The notes under the pieces are model-generated. The model was not told the DNA's origin, did no database searches, and saw only the letters and a program-made list of their open reading frames with translations. A stretch of 64,000 nucleotides of DNA from Chryseobacterium soli (lineage in GTDB: Bacteria; Bacteroidota; Bacteroidia; Flavobacteriales; Weeksellaceae), in NCBI RefSeq assembly GCF_000737705.1, contig NZ_JPRH01000001.1:1-64000 (forward strand), in the 5' to 3' direction. Each line of letters opens with the position of its first letter. Position 1 is the stretch's first letter. A program made the position numbers and the translations under genes. Shown here one piece after another: positions 9,119 through 17,589 of the stretch.

Positions 9119-9721
9119 ATGGGCTTTTACAGTAGTTTTTCAGAACAGGATCTGATTATAGCCTATACGAATCAAATTGATCATCAAGGTAAAGCAAATG
9201 AAGAAATCTTAGAAGAAATCTCAGCCAGAAGAGGTTCTCTGGAAAATTTTCATGCTATTATTGAAAAGCAAAACGAAATACAAAATGAAAGGAACAGAAT
9301 TATCCGGGAAATTCATCAGTATTTTATGGATAAACAATCACAAAACGAATGTTTATCAAAAATAAAATCTGATATCCTATCCCGGGAGGATATTCACCTT
9401 CTTGTCCGAGCAAAATACAGTCAAATACATAAGAATGTTGAGAATTTAAAAATCGATTCAAAAACAATACTATACAGTTTGATTGGTGCCATCATTGCAT
9501 CAATCATTAGTACAATCACTATTCTCCTCATTCTTTATCAATTTATTTTTCTATCGGTTTTTGCTTTTGCTTTACTCATTCCTGCCTATATTATAAATTA
9601 TTGGATTATACGTTTAATTACAGGGAAAACCAGGGTAAACTTAGCCGTATTTATCGCTTCATTTTTAGCAACGGTGCTTAACTGTGTGTATTTCTTTTTA
9701 GTTATAAACAGCGCACATTAA
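9119..9721 (+). CDS. Membrane protein with N-terminal helical domain, unknown function
   Basis: The 200-residue protein is not recognised. Residues 1-110 are charged and helix-forming with a probable coiled coil (EKQNEIQNERNRIIREIHQ). Residues 118-195 hold about three transmembrane segments. The start codon is one base after the previous stop codon, which suggests translational coupling with the YciI-like gene. No catalytic motif is seen. Confidence 0.7.
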   Translation: MGFYSSFSEQDLIIAYTNQIDHQGKANEEILEEISARRGSLENFHAIIEKQNEIQNERNRIIREIHQYFMDKQSQNECLSKIKSDILSREDIHLLVRAKYSQIHKNVENLKIDSKTILYSLIGAIIASIISTITILLILYQFIFLSVFAFALLIPAYIINYWIIRLITGKTRVNLAVFIASFLATVLNCVYFFLVINSAH

Positions 9722-9799
9722 AATTCAGTAACCTACTCTATAGAAAAAACAGATTTTACCAATACAATTTAAATTCGCATTTTTGTAAAAATACCCGTT

Positions 9800-10165
9800 A
9801 TGGAAAAAGAAAAATTACGCAGATTAAGAAAGCAAAAAGGCTTTACCCAACAGCAAATTGCTGATGCAATTGCTACCGATGTCTCTAACTACAGCAGAAA
9901 AGAAACTGATGGTGTAAGAATTATAAGAGAGGAATGGGAAAAAATTGCAAAATTTATGGACGTTCCTTTAGAAGAAATTTATCAGGAGGAAGAGGCTACA
10001 ATCATTATAAATAATGAAAATAATACGGTAGGCGATCAAGCTTCATTTGGTTTTAATGGGACCAATAATAATTATAATATCCCAAATTCGGTTATTGATA
10101 ACCTTCAGGAATATATAACGTTACTTAAGGAAGAAATCGCAAGACTTAAGGAAGAGAAAAAATAA
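9800..10165 (+). CDS. XRE-family transcriptional regulator
   Basis: The 121-residue protein has a Cro/C1-type helix-turn-helix at residues 5-60 (LRKQKGFTQQQIADAIATDVSNYSRKE). A low-complexity Asn-rich linker (NNENNTVGDQASFGFNGTNNNYN) follows, then a C-terminal coiled coil with LQEYITLLKEEIARLKEE that should mediate dimerisation. It has no ligand or enzymatic domain. The nearest gene on the same strand starts 28 bases downstream (10194), making a likely small operon with an uncharacterised acidic protein. Its target is unknown. Confidence 0.85.
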   Translation: MEKEKLRRLRKQKGFTQQQIADAIATDVSNYSRKETDGVRIIREEWEKIAKFMDVPLEEIYQEEEATIIINNENNTVGDQASFGFNGTNNNYNIPNSVIDNLQEYITLLKEEIARLKEEKK

Positions 10166-10193
10166 GCATATATTCTTTTAAAACTGAAAACAA

Positions 10194-10658
10194 ATGGGCT
10201 TATTATCAAACATTCTCTGGGCTTTTCAAAATAAAGACTACCATAGCATTGAGGATTTCAATAAGGAAATCACTGACTATCAGACCCTGATTTTAAAAGA
10301 AAAGGCATCCTGGGAACCTTACCAACTTGTAATAGATGCGCCTGAAATAAACGTATTCTATGAAGCGTGGATCAAAGGAAAAGAAGATATGGCGGCCAAT
10401 GAAACATTATTGGGGGACGAAAGTGATGTATTTAGCGAAGACAATAGTGACGATGGCATGTTTGGAGTAGAGCTTTGTGCAAAACTGAAAGCAAGTAATA
10501 ACACCAACTTCACCGCCCTTGATTTACTGTATCAACTACAAAATCAAGTCAGTAATAAAGAACTCGGCGACCATGTATTTTTTGAAGGTCTCACTCCACA
10601 AGACAGTGAGGAAGAAAAAAACAATATACCATCATATTATATGTACTGCGGAAGCTGA
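10194..10658 (+). CDS. Acidic cytoplasmic protein, unknown function
   Basis: The 154-residue protein has no signal peptide or membrane segment. It is rich in Asp/Glu, especially around LLGDESDVFSEDNSDDG, and has single Trp-containing helices near the start (MGLLSNILWAFQNKDYHSIE). I do not recognise the family. Acidic single-domain proteins of this kind include antitoxin or immunity proteins, but nothing here proves that. It lies 28 bases downstream of the XRE regulator. Confidence 0.6.
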   Translation: MGLLSNILWAFQNKDYHSIEDFNKEITDYQTLILKEKASWEPYQLVIDAPEINVFYEAWIKGKEDMAANETLLGDESDVFSEDNSDDGMFGVELCAKLKASNNTNFTALDLLYQLQNQVSNKELGDHVFFEGLTPQDSEEEKNNIPSYYMYCGS

Positions 10659-10755
10659 AAAACAAGCCTGCCTCAATATAAAGTTTTATAGTGTTTCAGT
10701 TGCAGGATACATTTTTTATGATCTAAAAGAAAGCCTCACCTAAAGAACAGTTCCA

Positions 10756-11928
10756 ATGAACAGTTATAAAATAAAACTCATATCTATACTGTGCAGCACC
10801 ATTCTTTTTTCATGCTCCACGATCAATACATCTGGAGTAAAGAAAGAAAGCCTCCCACAAAAAAGTTTAGATCCTCTCTATCAGGAAATTCAAAAAGCAG
10901 GATTAGAATCCTCCAAAACAAATCATGTTCCCGGGCTGGCCGTTGCTGTAATACGCAATGGAAAAATAGCCTGGATACAGTGTATAGGCTATGCTGATGT
11001 TGCCAGCGGAAAACTGGTAACACCACAGACGATTTTTAATATTGGCTCCATTTCAAAGCTTGTTTCTTCGTGGGGCTTCATGCAATTGGTAGAAAAAAAA
11101 ATGATAACGCTGGACGAGCCAGTTAATCAGTCTTTAACCCGTTGGAAGCTATCCCCGTCACCATACGATATATCCAAAGTTAATTTAAGACGCATATTAA
11201 GTCATACAGCCGGGCTTTCCGTACACGGCTATGGAGGCTCTGAACAAGGCACCCCCTTGATGAGCCTTGAAGAATCTCTTAACGGAAAAACCAAAAGGAA
11301 TGGCGAAAGTGTACGTCTTATAAGTGAGCCGGGGACAAAATGGCAATATTCCGGCGGTGGCTACACCCTTGCCCAGCTGCTTCTCGAAGAAAAAACAAAA
11401 GAACGCTTTGCTGGCTATATGAAGAAGAATGTCTTCCAACCCTTGGGATTAGACAACACCAATTATGAGTGGACTGAGGGAATAAAATCCAGTTCTGCAA
11501 CAGCTTACGATACCCTGGGAAAACCCGTTAAGAACAGAATATTTACAGAACAGGCTGCCGCAGGACTCCAGACAACCATTTCAGATCTGGCTCATTTTGC
11601 TGAATTATCTATTACAACTGATCCCAAGGCTTTACATAAAGTTTTGAATCCGGAAACCATACACCTGATGGAACAACCTGTGCTTCCATCATCTAACGAT
11701 GGAGAAAGTGGTCTGGGATACAGATTCATGAATTTTGAAAGCCTCCGAACCATAGGGCACACAGGTGAAAATATAGGCTGGAGCGCCGCCCTATTTTTGC
11801 ATTTACCTACCAAAAGCGGTCTGGTGGTACTCACCAACGGTTCTAAGGGTGACCATGTCTGGTATCCTGTTTATATGAGCTGGGCAAAAACAATAAAGGA
11901 GTTACCAATTCCGCATGCTAACCATTAA
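10756..11928 (+). CDS. Serine hydrolase lipoprotein, class C beta-lactamase fold
   Basis: The 390-residue protein has a lipoprotein signal (lipobox LFSC, Cys20) and a penicillin-binding/class C beta-lactamase domain. The nucleophile motif is S98-I-S-K101, the second motif is Y198-S-G and the third is H335-T-G. True AmpC enzymes have YxN and KTG, so YSG and HTG point to an esterase- or peptidase-like relative rather than a proven beta-lactamase. It would act on the periplasmic side of a membrane. The substrate is unknown. Confidence 0.85.
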   Translation: MNSYKIKLISILCSTILFSCSTINTSGVKKESLPQKSLDPLYQEIQKAGLESSKTNHVPGLAVAVIRNGKIAWIQCIGYADVASGKLVTPQTIFNIGSISKLVSSWGFMQLVEKKMITLDEPVNQSLTRWKLSPSPYDISKVNLRRILSHTAGLSVHGYGGSEQGTPLMSLEESLNGKTKRNGESVRLISEPGTKWQYSGGGYTLAQLLLEEKTKERFAGYMKKNVFQPLGLDNTNYEWTEGIKSSSATAYDTLGKPVKNRIFTEQAAAGLQTTISDLAHFAELSITTDPKALHKVLNPETIHLMEQPVLPSSNDGESGLGYRFMNFESLRTIGHTGENIGWSAALFLHLPTKSGLVVLTNGSKGDHVWYPVYMSWAKTIKELPIPHANH

Positions 11929-12082
11929 GTAGGTTTTCTTTTTAGCTCCTACACTATACCAGCTGAAATCTACCATTCTAATTCCTAAGATTTCTTCCTT
12001 GCTTATTCCGAAAAAACAGACTATACCTTTAGTAGTAAAAATACTGTATCAATTTTTCCAAGAAAAAAATCTTAGTAAAGTT

Positions 12083-12121
12083 CAAATAAATTATTACATG
12101 ACTTCGTCGTGATTTATTTTT
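12083..12121 (+). terminator. Possible hairpin terminator downstream of the serine hydrolase
   Basis: An imperfect hairpin AAATAAAT...CATGA/TCGTG-ATTTATTT with a bulge ends in a T-run. It is 155 bases after the hydrolase stop codon and about 65 before the peptide gene, so it may isolate the peptide promoter. Weak. Confidence 0.3.
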
Positions 12122-12183
12122 TTACTACCTTAGAGGTTCATTTTCAGATTTATACAAATTAAAACCAACAAAAAATTAATTCC

Positions 12184-12417
12184 ATGAAAAAGAACTCAAC
12201 AAAACTTTCGAGAACAGAACTGAAAGAGGTATTCGGCGGGTATTTATATCCGGCACCATGCCCCGGAGGATGTCCTGGCGAAGCCATGATTAAATGTCCT
12301 GACGGCTCCACCACTATGACTAATTTCGTATGCATGGGGAATAGATGCGAACCGGCCGCCATGTGCAAACCATTGGTGCTTGAGCCTTTTCCGGATCCGA
12401 TTACCATCACTCCTTAA
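12184..12417 (+). CDS. GG-leader Cys-rich peptide precursor (bacteriocin-like)
   Basis: The 77-residue precursor starts with KLSRTELKEVFGG (residues 7-19), a leader of the double-glycine type frequent in Bacteroidota (LSRxELKxxxGG). Cleavage after G19 would release a 58-residue core that starts YLYPAPCPGGCPGE, has six cysteines and ends in a Pro-rich acidic tail. Such leaders are cut by C39-peptidase ABC transporters during export. No transporter or modifying enzyme is within the window, so any exporter must be elsewhere. The product could be a bacteriocin, a signal or a secreted structural peptide; function is not established. It has its own terminator. Confidence 0.75.
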   Translation: MKKNSTKLSRTELKEVFGGYLYPAPCPGGCPGEAMIKCPDGSTTMTNFVCMGNRCEPAAMCKPLVLEPFPDPITITP

Positions 12418-12431
12418 TCTGATCAACACAA

Positions 12432-12462
12432 AAAAAGTGAGCTTTTGCAGCTCACTTTTTTA
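12432..12462 (+). terminator. Terminator of the GG-leader peptide gene
   Basis: A perfect 11-bp stem AAAAAGTGAGC/GCTCACTTTTT with loop TTTTGCA, followed by TATTATT. It starts 15 bases after the stop codon and makes the peptide gene monocistronic. Confidence 0.9.
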
Positions 12463-12548
12463 TTATTAAAAGATCATTCTATTCGTTTTCAAACCAATAC
12501 ACCACTGATGACAGGTTTTTATTATCTTTAAATAAACAAAAAACCGCC

Positions 12549-13304
12549 ATGAAAACCATTGAAGAAGTTCTGCAAAAACTGGATACTATCATCATCTGGT
12601 GTAAAGAAAACCAAAGCCCTGCCGGATATTTTGCCTGTACATACCGGATTATGACCGCTCAGGTATTAAAAGGAATTCAACAGAAGAAATTTGAAGACAA
12701 TCCCAGAATGACCATGCTTGACCTCGCTTTTGCACAACGGTATCTGGACGCCTGGGAAAACTACCATAAGGGTGAGAAATGCTCAAACGCCTGGTATCTT
12801 ACTTTTGAAGCAACAAAAAATAAAAATCTTCTCATCCTACAACATATTTTCTTAGGAATAAATGCCCATATCAATCTGGATCTTGGAATTTCGGCGGCTT
12901 CCATTATGCCTTATCGAAAGATTAATCCTTTAAAAAAGGATTTTGAAAACATCAATACTGTAATTGCTTCCATTAATCAGAAAGTGCAGGATTCTTTGAA
13001 TAAAATCTGCTATCCGGTTGATCTGATTGATAAACTTTCTAACGGCAAAGATAATGTAGTCCTGGATTTCGCGATCTCCAGAGCCAGAGACACTTCCTGG
13101 GCTACAGCAGTTATTGCTTCCAATACTCCCAACTTTTTACAGGAATCTGTTATTAACATCGTAGATTACGCCGCAGCTAAAGTAGCCACTCAAATATTAA
13201 ATCCAAAAATCCTTACCCCCGCTTTAACGAAAGAATTAAAGAAATGCGAAAGCAGTGACGTAGTGAAAAACATTGAAATCCTGGCATCAACGAAAACTGT
13301 TTAA
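12549..13304 (+). CDS. DUF5995 family protein
   Basis: The 251-residue protein resembles the DUF5995 family, with YFACTYRIMTAQVLKGIQQ near the start and FLGINAHINLDLGISAAS in the middle. The conserved His in NAHINLDL is a plausible active or metal site. No signal peptide or membrane segment is present, so it is probably cytoplasmic. The biochemical role of the family is unknown. It is a single gene converging on the efflux operon. Confidence 0.8.
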   Translation: MKTIEEVLQKLDTIIIWCKENQSPAGYFACTYRIMTAQVLKGIQQKKFEDNPRMTMLDLAFAQRYLDAWENYHKGEKCSNAWYLTFEATKNKNLLILQHIFLGINAHINLDLGISAASIMPYRKINPLKKDFENINTVIASINQKVQDSLNKICYPVDLIDKLSNGKDNVVLDFAISRARDTSWATAVIASNTPNFLQESVINIVDYAAAKVATQILNPKILTPALTKELKKCESSDVVKNIEILASTKTV

Positions 13305-13312
13305 TCACAAAA

Positions 13313-13342
13313 ATTGCCGGAACAATCAATCATTCCGGCAAT
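13313..13342 (-). terminator. Terminator of the first efflux operon
   Basis: A 10-bp stem ATTGCCGGAA/TTCCGGCAAT with a 10-base loop. On the minus strand it ends in TTTTTG, on the plus strand in an A-run, so it mainly serves the minus-strand RND operon whose stop is at 13371. It also sits just after the DUF5995 gene. Confidence 0.8.
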
Positions 13343-13370
13343 AAAAAAAACTAACAAGGGTATTCAAAAC

Positions 13371-16300
13371 TTATTCAGTTTCAACATATTTTTTACGGTA
13401 GGCATAATAAAATATAATCGGCAGTATGGTAAATGATAACAGCATACAGATAATCAATCCTCCTACAATCATAATGGCCAGCGGTTTCTGAATTTCAGAA
13501 CCCATTCCATTGGATATGGCTGCCGGGAATAATCCCATCGATCCCATCAAGGCAATCATCACAACCGGACGGATCCTGCTTTTCACTCCTTCTGCGATTG
13601 CTTTCTTCAGCGGTATCTTATGCTGTAAATTTTCTTTCATCACGCCAATCAGTACAATTCCGTCAATGGTAGCGACTCCGAAAAGGATAATAAACCCTAT
13701 CCCTGCAGAAATCCCGAAAATAGTTCCCGTTAACCAAAGGGATAAAAACCCACCGATAAATGCAAACGCCAGCGTTACGGAAGAGATCAGCGTATCTTTC
13801 ATATTTCCAAAATTGAAATACAGCAGCAGCAGGATAAGCACCAATGAGATGGGAACGACCATTGCCAGCTGTTTTGCTGCTCTTTCTTTACTTTCAAATT
13901 CTCCGGCCCATGTCATTTTATGATTATTGGGAATATGAACATCCTTGGCAACTTTCGCTTTTGCTTCTGCAATGGTACTTCCCAAATCACGGCCTTCAAT
14001 ATTGAATCCTACCCCAATATACCTGCTGTTTCCTTCACGGTAAATAAATGAAGGACCGGTATGATAATCGATGGTGGCAATTTCTTTCAACGGCACTTTT
14101 TTATTGTCTTTAGTCGGAATCAGGATATTCCCTATTTTTTCAGGGTTGTCACGGTACTGTTTTTCAAATCTGAGCATGACATCAAACATTCTTTCTTCTT
14201 CGTAGAACTTTGTAGCAGCCTGCCCACCAATTGTCATTTCAATGACAGCCTGGGCATCTGCGGTGGAAACTCCGTATTTGGCCATTTTAGAATCATGAAG
14301 CTGAATTCTTAATTCCGGAAGTCCTATATTTTTAAAGACATTCACATCAGCAATTCCAGGTACTGTCTTAATGGAATTGGCTACCTGATTGGCATAATTC
14401 TCCAGCTGGAAGAGGTCGTTTCCAAAAATCTTGATCACCAGCGGAGCTTTTACCCCTGCTACATATTCTTCAACATTGTCCTGAATCGGCTGGCTGAACC
14501 CAAAATTGATTCCCGGATATTTTTCTAAGGACATTCTCATTTCTTCCAGAAGGTCGTCTTTCGATATTTTTTTCTTCCACTCACCTACCGGTTTCAATTG
14601 GATATTAAATTCAATATTAAAAAAACCGGTAGGATCTGTTCCATCATTGGGTCGCCCGGTCTGAGTCATTACAAACTGTACTTCATCGTAGGTCATTAAA
14701 ATCTTCTTCATTTCTTTCGTCAGCCGTACCGATTCATCCAGATTGACACTGTTGGGGAGCGTGGCCCGGACATAAATAGCGCCTTCATTAAGCTTGGGTA
14801 AAAATTCTGAGCCATAATTGGAAAATTTCCATCCGCAGACTGCCAGCAACAGGACAAAACCAACCATAAAACCTTTGCGGTAACGATCACTGAACTGGTA
14901 AAATTTAAACATGTTCACTTTAAAGAAACGGGAAATGAAATTCTCTTTTTCTTCAATATTTTTGGTGAGTAAGAGTTTACACATCGCCGGAACATATGTT
15001 AAACTCAGAATTAAAGATCCCAACAATGCATATCCCAGTGTAAATGCCAGGGGAGAAAACATTTTCCCTTCTACTTTCTGGAAAGAGAAAATAGGCATCA
15101 GTGCTACGATCAGAATCAATAATGCAAAGAAAATATATCCGGCTACGCTTCCTGCACTTTTCTTGATAATTCCAAGTTTGGACATTTTATTGAAGCGTTC
15201 TAATCCAATTTTCTTTGCTTTGAGCTCGAGGGCGACAAAAACATGTTCTACAATCACCAATGTTCCTTCGAGGAGCAGTCCAAAATCAAGAGCACCCATA
15301 GAAATTAAGTTGGCCGGAAGTCCTTGAATTTTCAACATAATGATTGCAAACAAAAATGCCAGTGGAATAACCGACGCTACAATAAATGTGGTTCTCAAGT
15401 TGTATAAAAAGATAAATACAATGATAGAAACAAGGATAATTCCTTCTACCAGGTTTTTAGAAACAGTATGCACGGTGGTATTCACCAGTTCTGTACGGTC
15501 GATGATGGGAAGAATTTTAACATCCCCCGGCAGTTCACCGCCATTTAATGCTGCAATTCTATCTTTCAGCCTGCCGATCACTTCACTAGGATTTTCCCCA
15601 CGAAGCATAATAACGATTCCTTCTACAACATCATCTTCTTTGTTGTAACCTACCTGCCCCAGTCTTGGCTTTGCTGAAACTTTCACTTCAGCCACATGTT
15701 TTACTAAAATAGGCGTTGATCCTTTTACCTCAATCTGAATATTTTCAATATCCTCCTTACTTTCCAACAGGCCGATTCCACGGACCACATAAGCCTGATC
15801 ACCTTTTGAAACTACATCCCCGCCGACATTAATATTGCTTTTCGAAACCGCCTCATACACATCAAGCGGTGAAAGGTCATAATTGTGTAATTCTGTCGGA
15901 TTAATTTTAATTTCATACGTTTTTTCTTCCCCACCGAAACTTACCACATCGGCCACGCCGGGAACTGCGAGTAATTCTCTTTCAATCACCCAATCCTGAA
16001 TGGAGGTTAATTCTTTAATAGGCAGCTTACTTTTAATGATATACCGGTAAATTTCCCCGGTAGCTCCGGACGGAGGTTCTATACTGTAATCGGCGCCATC
16101 CGGAAGTTTCACATTTCCCAAACGGTTGGAAGCATATTGCTGGGCATAAAAATCGTCTACATGATCATCAAAAATCACCGTCACAACAGATAATCCAAAT
16201 AATGAGATGGACCGTACCGAAGTTTTATTCGGGATGGTATTCATTTCCTTGGAAATCGGGAGCGTAACGAATTTTTCTATTTCTTCAGCACTTCTTCCCG

Positions 16301-16469
16301 GCCACTGGGTGATCACCCGCACCCTGGTATTCGTAACATCAGGAAAAGCTTCAATAGGTGTATGGATATAAGAATAGATTCCTCCGGCCAACAACAGAAA
16401 TGTCCCCAACAGAACGATTAAAGAATTTTTTAACGAGAAAGAAACTATATTCTGGACAAATTTTCGCAT
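13371..16469 (-). CDS. Heavy-metal efflux RND transporter (CusA/CzcA type)
   Basis: The 1032-residue inner-membrane pump has the RND layout of twelve transmembrane segments with two large periplasmic loops, and the HME N-terminus with TPIEAFPDVTN. It exports metal ions by proton antiport together with the adaptor and channel encoded upstream. The TM4 motif is GALDFGLLLEGTLVIVEH. Czc-type pumps usually have DFGxxxDGAxxxxE, so the second acidic residue is Glu and Ala is Thr, and the metal cannot be read from it. Its start codon overlaps the adaptor stop by one base (TAATG). It is last in the operon OMP-adaptor-RND. Confidence 0.93.
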   Translation of the reverse strand: MRKFVQNIVSFSLKNSLIVLLGTFLLLAGGIYSYIHTPIEAFPDVTNTRVRVITQWPGRSAEEIEKFVTLPISKEMNTIPNKTSVRSISLFGLSVVTVIFDDHVDDFYAQQYASNRLGNVKLPDGADYSIEPPSGATGEIYRYIIKSKLPIKELTSIQDWVIERELLAVPGVADVVSFGGEEKTYEIKINPTELHNYDLSPLDVYEAVSKSNINVGGDVVSKGDQAYVVRGIGLLESKEDIENIQIEVKGSTPILVKHVAEVKVSAKPRLGQVGYNKEDDVVEGIVIMLRGENPSEVIGRLKDRIAALNGGELPGDVKILPIIDRTELVNTTVHTVSKNLVEGIILVSIIVFIFLYNLRTTFIVASVIPLAFLFAIIMLKIQGLPANLISMGALDFGLLLEGTLVIVEHVFVALELKAKKIGLERFNKMSKLGIIKKSAGSVAGYIFFALLILIVALMPIFSFQKVEGKMFSPLAFTLGYALLGSLILSLTYVPAMCKLLLTKNIEEKENFISRFFKVNMFKFYQFSDRYRKGFMVGFVLLLAVCGWKFSNYGSEFLPKLNEGAIYVRATLPNSVNLDESVRLTKEMKKILMTYDEVQFVMTQTGRPNDGTDPTGFFNIEFNIQLKPVGEWKKKISKDDLLEEMRMSLEKYPGINFGFSQPIQDNVEEYVAGVKAPLVIKIFGNDLFQLENYANQVANSIKTVPGIADVNVFKNIGLPELRIQLHDSKMAKYGVSTADAQAVIEMTIGGQAATKFYEEERMFDVMLRFEKQYRDNPEKIGNILIPTKDNKKVPLKEIATIDYHTGPSFIYREGNSRYIGVGFNIEGRDLGSTIAEAKAKVAKDVHIPNNHKMTWAGEFESKERAAKQLAMVVPISLVLILLLLYFNFGNMKDTLISSVTLAFAFIGGFLSLWLTGTIFGISAGIGFIILFGVATIDGIVLIGVMKENLQHKIPLKKAIAEGVKSRIRPVVMIALMGSMGLFPAAISNGMGSEIQKPLAIMIVGGLIICMLLSFTILPIIFYYAYRKKYVETE

Positions 16470-17587
16470 TACTTCGTAGGATTATTGGATTGGGTTTTCA
16501 TGTTTTCGTAGATGAGCAATCCGTTGGAAACAATTACCCTTTCTCCCTGCTTCAAATCTCCTTCTACATAAATATTCCGGCTGTTGGAAGCCACTTCAGT
16601 CACTGCTCTTACTTCCAGTGCACAATCTTTTTTATAGACAATTACGTAACTTTGATTGTTGTCAAAAATCAACGCCTTTTCCGGAACTGCCAGTGCACTT
16701 TTATTCTGGGCATTTACCGGAAGTACGATATCTGCAGACATTCCCGGTCTCAGCCTCATATGGTGATTATCCATAATAATTTTAGCTTTTAATACCCTTT
16801 CATTTTCATTGAAAACCTGTGAAATGGAATTGATTTTACCTGAAAAATTTTCATCAGGATATGCCAGCGTTTTTACGACTACCGGCTGATCGACGTATAC
16901 ATGTCTCATATTGGTAGCATACACATTCGCCATTACCCAAACCTTATCCAGATTTGAAATGGTAAAAAGCTGATCACCACCGGCTGTTACAGGCATTCCG
17001 CTGGATATATTTTTCGAAATAACATATCCGTCTGCCGGCGATTTAATCTGAATTGTGCTGTTCCCTGCAGAATACAACTCTCTGTTTTTTCTTATTTTCA
17101 ACACATTAGACTGCAGGATTTCAACTTCTGATCTGGCTTCCTGCAAGTCTTTTTGGGAAGCAATATCATCTTTATACATGGATTCTACGGAGGCTAATTT
17201 TCTTTTGGCAACTGCCAGCTGTGCCTGTAAAGTTTTGGTATCATCCTGCATTTCATTCACGGAAACACTTTTTACCGAAGCCAGCACCTGCCCTTTCTTC
17301 ACATAATCTCCCAATGAAAAATAGGTTTCCGTCACCACTCCGTCTACAAGGCTTACAAAAGGAACGGTTTTATCGGAATCGCTTTCCACTTCTCCCGTCA
17401 GGGTAATACTTTCTTCTATGGGCAGCATCGTTACTTCCGCCAGTTTCAGATCTTTTTTAAGTTCTTTACCGATGCAGTAATTTTGAACTCCGGGTTCTTC
17501 ATTTTTTTCCTTTCCGGCACAGCCTGTGAGAGCGATCATTGCCAAAAAGCCGGCTGCTGCCATATATTGAGTCGATTTCATTTTCAT
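16469..17587 (-). CDS. RND efflux periplasmic adaptor, lipoprotein
   Basis: The 372-residue membrane-fusion protein has a lipobox (ALTGC, Cys23). A lipoyl-like/barrel region begins at GVVTETYFSLGDYVKKGQVLA, an alpha-hairpin coiled coil spans about residues 115-175, and a beta-barrel and membrane-proximal domain follow. It links the RND pump to the TolC-like channel. The stretch VLKAKIIMDNHHMRLRPGMSA is typical of CusB/CzcB. A Cys at 38 and a Cys in KKDCALEV are present but no clear Met cluster, so the metal is not defined. It is coupled to the RND gene. Confidence 0.92.
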   Translation of the reverse strand: MKMKSTQYMAAAGFLAMIALTGCAGKEKNEEPGVQNYCIGKELKKDLKLAEVTMLPIEESITLTGEVESDSDKTVPFVSLVDGVVTETYFSLGDYVKKGQVLASVKSVSVNEMQDDTKTLQAQLAVAKRKLASVESMYKDDIASQKDLQEARSEVEILQSNVLKIRKNRELYSAGNSTIQIKSPADGYVISKNISSGMPVTAGGDQLFTISNLDKVWVMANVYATNMRHVYVDQPVVVKTLAYPDENFSGKINSISQVFNENERVLKAKIIMDNHHMRLRPGMSADIVLPVNAQNKSALAVPEKALIFDNNQSYVIVYKKDCALEVRAVTEVASNSRNIYVEGDLKQGERVIVSNGLLIYENMKTQSNNPTK

Positions 17588-17589
17588 AT

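Noticed and set aside
10756..11928. AmpC-type beta-lactamase resistance gene
   Set aside because: The second and third motifs are YSG and HTG rather than YxN and KTG; a general serine hydrolase is the safer call.
12159..12410. Minus-strand frame opposite the GG-leader peptide
   Set aside because: No family features, and the plus-strand gene has a leader and its own terminator.
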